From Bradyrhizobium sp. CCGUVB1N3 (lineage in GTDB: Bacteria; Pseudomonadota; Alphaproteobacteria; Rhizobiales; Xanthobacteraceae): DNA of 64,000 nucleotides. Position numbers and translations under genes: made by a program. Positions within the stretch are counted from its first letter, which is position 1. Each line of letters begins with the position of its first letter. Location: contig NZ_JANADR010000001.1 in NCBI RefSeq assembly GCF_024199925.1, positions 4,526,001 through 4,590,000 on the forward strand, given 5' to 3'. Positions 61,052-64,000 of the stretch are shown here, in pieces. Under the pieces are notes generated by a model, which worked only from the letters and a program-made list of their open reading frames with translations, was not told the DNA's origin and did no database searches.

Positions 61052-64000
61052 TGCGGTCTCCGCCTCGCTGCCTGCGTCCTGCTCGGGCTGGAGTGGCGGC
61101 GCCGTGGGTCGCAGCAGCTCGGCCATCTGCCGCGCCGGCAGCGGCCTGGCAATCAGGTAGCCCTGCATCTCGTCGCAGCCATGGGTACGCAGGAACGTCT
61201 CCTGTTCGACATTCTCGACGCCCTCGGCGACCACCGTCATGCCGAGCGCCTTGCCCATGCTGATGATCGCCTGCGCGATCGCCTGGTCCTCGCTGTCATG
61301 CGGCAGGTCGCGCACGAACGAGCGGTCGATCTTGATGGTGTCGATCGGGAAATGCTTCATCAGCGACATCGACGAATAGCCGGTGCCGAAGTCGTCGATG
61401 GCGAGGCGAATGCCGCGGCTCTGGATGGCGTCGAGCACCTTCAACGCGCGACCGACGTTGCGCATCATCATGCTTTCGGTGACTTCGAGCTGGAGCAGCA
61501 CCGGCGACATGCCGCTCGCCGCGAGCGCCTCGTCGACATCCTGCAACAGGTGCTCGTCGGCGAACTGCCGCGGCGACAAATTGACCGCCATCGATAGCGG
61601 CAAGAGGCCGCGGCGCTGCCAGGCCATGGCCTGCGCGCAGGCCTCCTTCAACACCCAACGGCCGATCGGAACGATCAGGCCGGTCTCCTCGGCGAGCGGA
61701 ATGAACTGCGCAGGCGATATGCTGCCGAGCTCGGGATGCGTCCAGCGGAGCAGCGCCTCGACGCCGGTGATCTGGCCGGTCGCCATGTCCACCTTGGGCT
61801 GGTAGTTCAGCGCGAACTGCTCGCGCTCCAGCGCCCGGCGCAGCGCGCTTTCCAGCGACAGCCGCTCGATCGACTGCGTCTTCACCTCGTTGGAGAAGAA
61901 ACGGTAGCCGTTCTTGCCGTCCTCCTTGGCGAGATACATCGCCATGTCGGCATTCTTGGTCAGCGTCTGCGCGTCGGCGCCGTTGGCCGGATACATCGCG
62001 ATGCCGATCGAGGCCGTGGTGTGACACTCGTGACCGGCAAGCTCCATCGGCTGCGCGAGGGCCGTCAGAAGCCCCGTTGCGATGCGCTGGACGTCGTCGA
62101 TCTCGCCGCACTGGTCGAGGATGACCACGAACTCGTCGCCGCCGAGCCGCGCCATCACGTCGCTCGTCCGCAGCGCGCTGCGCAGCCGATCAGCGACTTC
62201 GAGCAGGAGCAGGTCGCCCGCCTCATGGCCGAGCGAATCGTTGATGACCTTGAACCGGTCGAGGTCGATGAACAGCAGGGCAAACCGGTGTTCGTGGCGC
62301 TGCGCCGTATCGATCGCCGCGCGCAAGAGTCCGTTGAACATTTCGCGGTTCGGCAGGTTGGTCAGGCTGTCATGGGACGCGAGATATTCGATGCGCTCGT
62401 CGGCCTTGTTCTTCTCGTCGGCACGGTCGAAATTCTCCATCGCGAAGGAGACGTTGTCGGCGAGGCGCTGGAGCAGCTCGACGAACTCGCCGGTGAAGGC
62501 AGCTTGCTCGGTCGACATGTAAATCATGACGCCGACGGCCTGATCGTGCGCAATCAACGGGAATGCGGCGCCCGACCGTGCCCGGTCGCTGCGAACGATG
62601 GCATGGAACGCGGCGACCCGGTTGTCGTTCAGATAGTCGTTACTGATGCAGGGTTGCCGGGTGCGGAACGCCGTTCCGCTCATGCCACGACCTTCGGGGC
62701 GCGCAGCGTCGATGGACAGCCTGACGTTCCGTGTCGTCTCCGAGGACGGACCGGCAGTAGCGACAATCTCGAGCTGGTCGCTGTCGGCACTGGCGAGCGC
62801 GATGGTGGTCGAGGTGAACTTGCCGCCGAGCACCGCCGCTTGGCAGACCAGCTCGTACAATTCGGCACGGGACTTCGCCCGCATGATCGCCTCGTTGGTC
62901 GCGCTCAGCGCCGCGAACATCAGCGTCAGGCGCTCCTTCTGATCCTCGGTACGAGCCTTCTCTTCGGCGCGGTCGAAATTGTCGAGCGCGAAGGAGACGT
63001 TTTCCGCGAGGCGCTCCAGCAACTCGACGAGGTCGGGCGTGAAGGTATTTTCCTCGGGCGCGAGGAACAGCAGGATGCCGATCGGCTCGCGACCTGCGCG
63101 CAGCAACGGGAAGCTCGCCGCCGCACGGGTGCCGTCCTCGTTCGCCTTGGTGCGCCAATGCTCGGAGCGCGGATCGTTCAGATAATCGTTCATCACGCAG
63201 GGCCGGCGGGTCCGTATCGACGCGCCGATCAGGCCGCTGCCTTCGGGATGATCGGCGGAGACGACGCAGGTGCGACCGAGCATCCGCTCGTGTTTGCGGC
63301 CCTTGGCCGCGACGACGCGAACGAATTCGCCCTTCGGATCCATGAGGCCGATGGTGGTCGAGGCGAACATCCCGCCGAGAACGGCGGCCTGGCAGGCCAC
63401 CTCGAACAGCTCCTCGCGCGTCTTGGCGCGCATGATGGCTTCATTGGTCGCGCACAGCGCCTCGAACATGCCGCTCAGCCTGTCGCGCTGCCTGTCGGCC
63501 CGAGCCTTCTCCTCCGCGCGGTCGAAGTTCTCCAGCGCAAATGCGACGTTCGCCTGCAACCGCCGGAGCAACTCGACGAACTCCGGAGTAAACGTGTCGC
63601 GCTCCACGGCATTGAAGAGGAAGACACCTTCGACCCGACCGCCGTTGAACAGCGGCAAGGCCGCTGAAGAATGTATGCCGGCGCGACGCGCGCTTTCGTG
63701 CCACGGCTTGATGCGCTCGTCGGCAAGGATGTCGTTGCTGATATAGGTCTGGCGGGTCCGGAAGGCGGTTCCGGTCAACCCTCGTCCCTCCGGCACTGCG
63801 TCGGTGAGGGCGAACCTCTGGTTGCGTAAATCTTCCGCATGCGGCCCATAGCTCGACACGACACGGAGCAGTTCGGCGTCAAGATCGGCCAGAAAGATCG
63901 TGGTCGAGGCGAATTTTGCACCTTGTACCGTGGCCTCGCAGACCAGATCGAACAGTTCGGCACGCGATCGCGCGCGCAGAATCGCCTCATTGGTGGCGCC
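61025..64000 (-). CDS. Tandem GAF-GGDEF-EAL protein (c-di-GMP turnover), N-terminus off window
   Basis: At least 991 residues, open to the right edge. Three GAF units follow each other with a period of about 182 residues; each begins ATNEAI and ends in an F..NFDRAEEK coiled linker. Then a GGDEF domain with intact [11 protein letters not shown] and the RTSD inhibitory site (RxxD) five residues before it, and an EAL domain with [37 protein letters not shown] and AEGVE, all catalytic residues. It should make and break c-di-GMP under GAF-sensed signals. The stop overlaps the hypothetical gene. Confidence 0.95.
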   Translation of the reverse strand, partial: GATNEAILRARSRAELFDLVCEATVQGAKFASTTIFLADLDAELLRVVSSYGPHAEDLRNQRFALTDAVPEGRGLTGTAFRTRQTYISNDILADERIKPWHESARRAGIHSSAALPLFNGGRVEGVFLFNAVERDTFTPEFVELLRRLQANVAFALENFDRAEEKARADRQRDRLSGMFEALCATNEAIMRAKTREELFEVACQAAVLGGMFASTTIGLMDPKGEFVRVVAAKGRKHERMLGRTCVVSADHPEGSGLIGASIRTRRPCVMNDYLNDPRSEHWRTKANEDGTRAAASFPLLRAGREPIGILLFLAPEENTFTPDLVELLERLAENVSFALDNFDRAEEKARTEDQKERLTLMFAALSATNEAIMRAKSRAELYELVCQAAVLGGKFTSTTIALASADSDQLEIVATAGPSSETTRNVRLSIDAARPEGRGMSGTAFRTRQPCISNDYLNDNRVAAFHAIVRSDRARSGAAFPLIAHDQAVGVMIYMSTEQAAFTGEFVELLQRLADNVSFAMENFDRADEKNKADERIEYLASHDSLTNLPNREMFNGLLRAAIDTAQRHEHRFALLFIDLDRFKVINDSLGHEAGDLLLLEVADRLRSALRTSDVMARLGGDEFVVILDQCGEIDDVQRIATGLLTALAQPMELAGHECHTTASIGIAMYPANGADAQTLTKNADMAMYLAKEDGKNGYRFFSNEVKTQSIERLSLESALRRALEREQFALNYQPKVDMATGQITGVEALLRWTHPELGSISPAQFIPLAEETGLIVPIGRWVLKEACAQAMAWQRRGLLPLSMAVNLSPRQFADEHLLQDVDEALAASGMSPVLLQLEVTESMMMRNVGRALKVLDAIQSRGIRLAIDDFGTGYSSMSLMKHFPIDTIKIDRSFVRDLPHDSEDQAIAQAIISMGKALGMTVVAEGVENVEQETFLRTHGCDEMQGYLIARPLPARQMAELLRPTAPPLQPEQDAGSEAETASRLKRAVV

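Overview
The window looks like chromosomal DNA of an alphaproteobacterium of the Bradyrhizobium/Rhodopseudomonas type. Coding sequence is very GC-rich, with long open antisense frames over real genes. Several neighbourhoods are characteristic: pmbA-IMPase-DUF4170-LPLAT-waaA-lpxK, CIRCE-controlled groESL, TorF-like porin, a BacA-like ABC transporter with its own ATPase, glycolate oxidase, and a c550-type cytochrome. Three families of short interspersed palindromic repeats sit between genes. I see no rRNA, tRNA, CRISPR array, prophage or integron. The assignment rests on gene content I recognise, not on a database search.

Layout. 1-2.9 kb: acyl-CoA carboxylase subunits and a beta-keto acid cleavage enzyme (acyl-CoA catabolism). 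3-8.6 kb: a leftward lipid A/Kdo operon (pmbA, an inositol-monophosphatase family protein, DUF4170, LPLAT, waaA, lpxK) with nested 4-14 bp overlaps. 8.8-14.3 kb: a DUF6101 protein, ubiA, rsmE, hisZ-hisG. 14.4-16.3 kb: a polyprenyl-phosphate glycosyltransferase coupled to a YdjC/NaxD-type deacetylase, a possible lipid A aminosugar pathway. 16.4-20 kb: DUF2076 protein, L,D-transpeptidase, an orphan CheZ-like phosphatase, a lipoprotein. 20.1-22.4 kb: groESL with promoter, CIRCE and terminator. 22.4-30.1 kb: small envelope proteins, L-lactate permease, BacA-like ABC transporter, TorF-like porin. 30.5-39 kb: a histone H1-like protein and glycolate oxidase, with glcEF separated from glcD by about 4 kb of unrelated genes: a monooxygenase, a frameshifted acyltransferase and a secreted Cys-rich CXXCH protein. 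39.2-46.7 kb: cytochrome c, hydrolase, TPR protein, rpmJ, then an amidohydrolase-HAD-YbaK operon behind a large palindromic operator, and a TctC-type binding protein.

46.7-47.4 kb carries a REP-associated tyrosine transposase (RAYT) flanked by its palindromes; another palindrome pair lies at 9.4 kb. 47.4-50.7 kb: LysR divergent from SDR, pirin and wrbA, a likely redox/electrophile response set. 50.9-60.4 kb is a surface-polysaccharide region: FemAB/CelD-like acetyltransferase, O-antigen-ligase-like polymerase, two GT2 enzymes, a methyltransferase, a Wzz/BY-kinase-like chain-length protein with a degenerate P-loop, and a WecG/TagA/CpsF glycosyltransferase. The right edge holds most of a c-di-GMP enzyme with at least three tandem GAF domains, GGDEF and EAL; its N-terminus is off the window.

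The strongest leads are a 37-bp near-perfect palindrome at the amidohydrolase promoter, the RAYT/REP element, the glycosyltransferase-deacetylase pair, and the interruption of the glycolate oxidase locus by a secreted Cys-rich CXXCH protein. Start sites were chosen from Shine-Dalgarno spacing, signal peptides and overlaps with neighbours.
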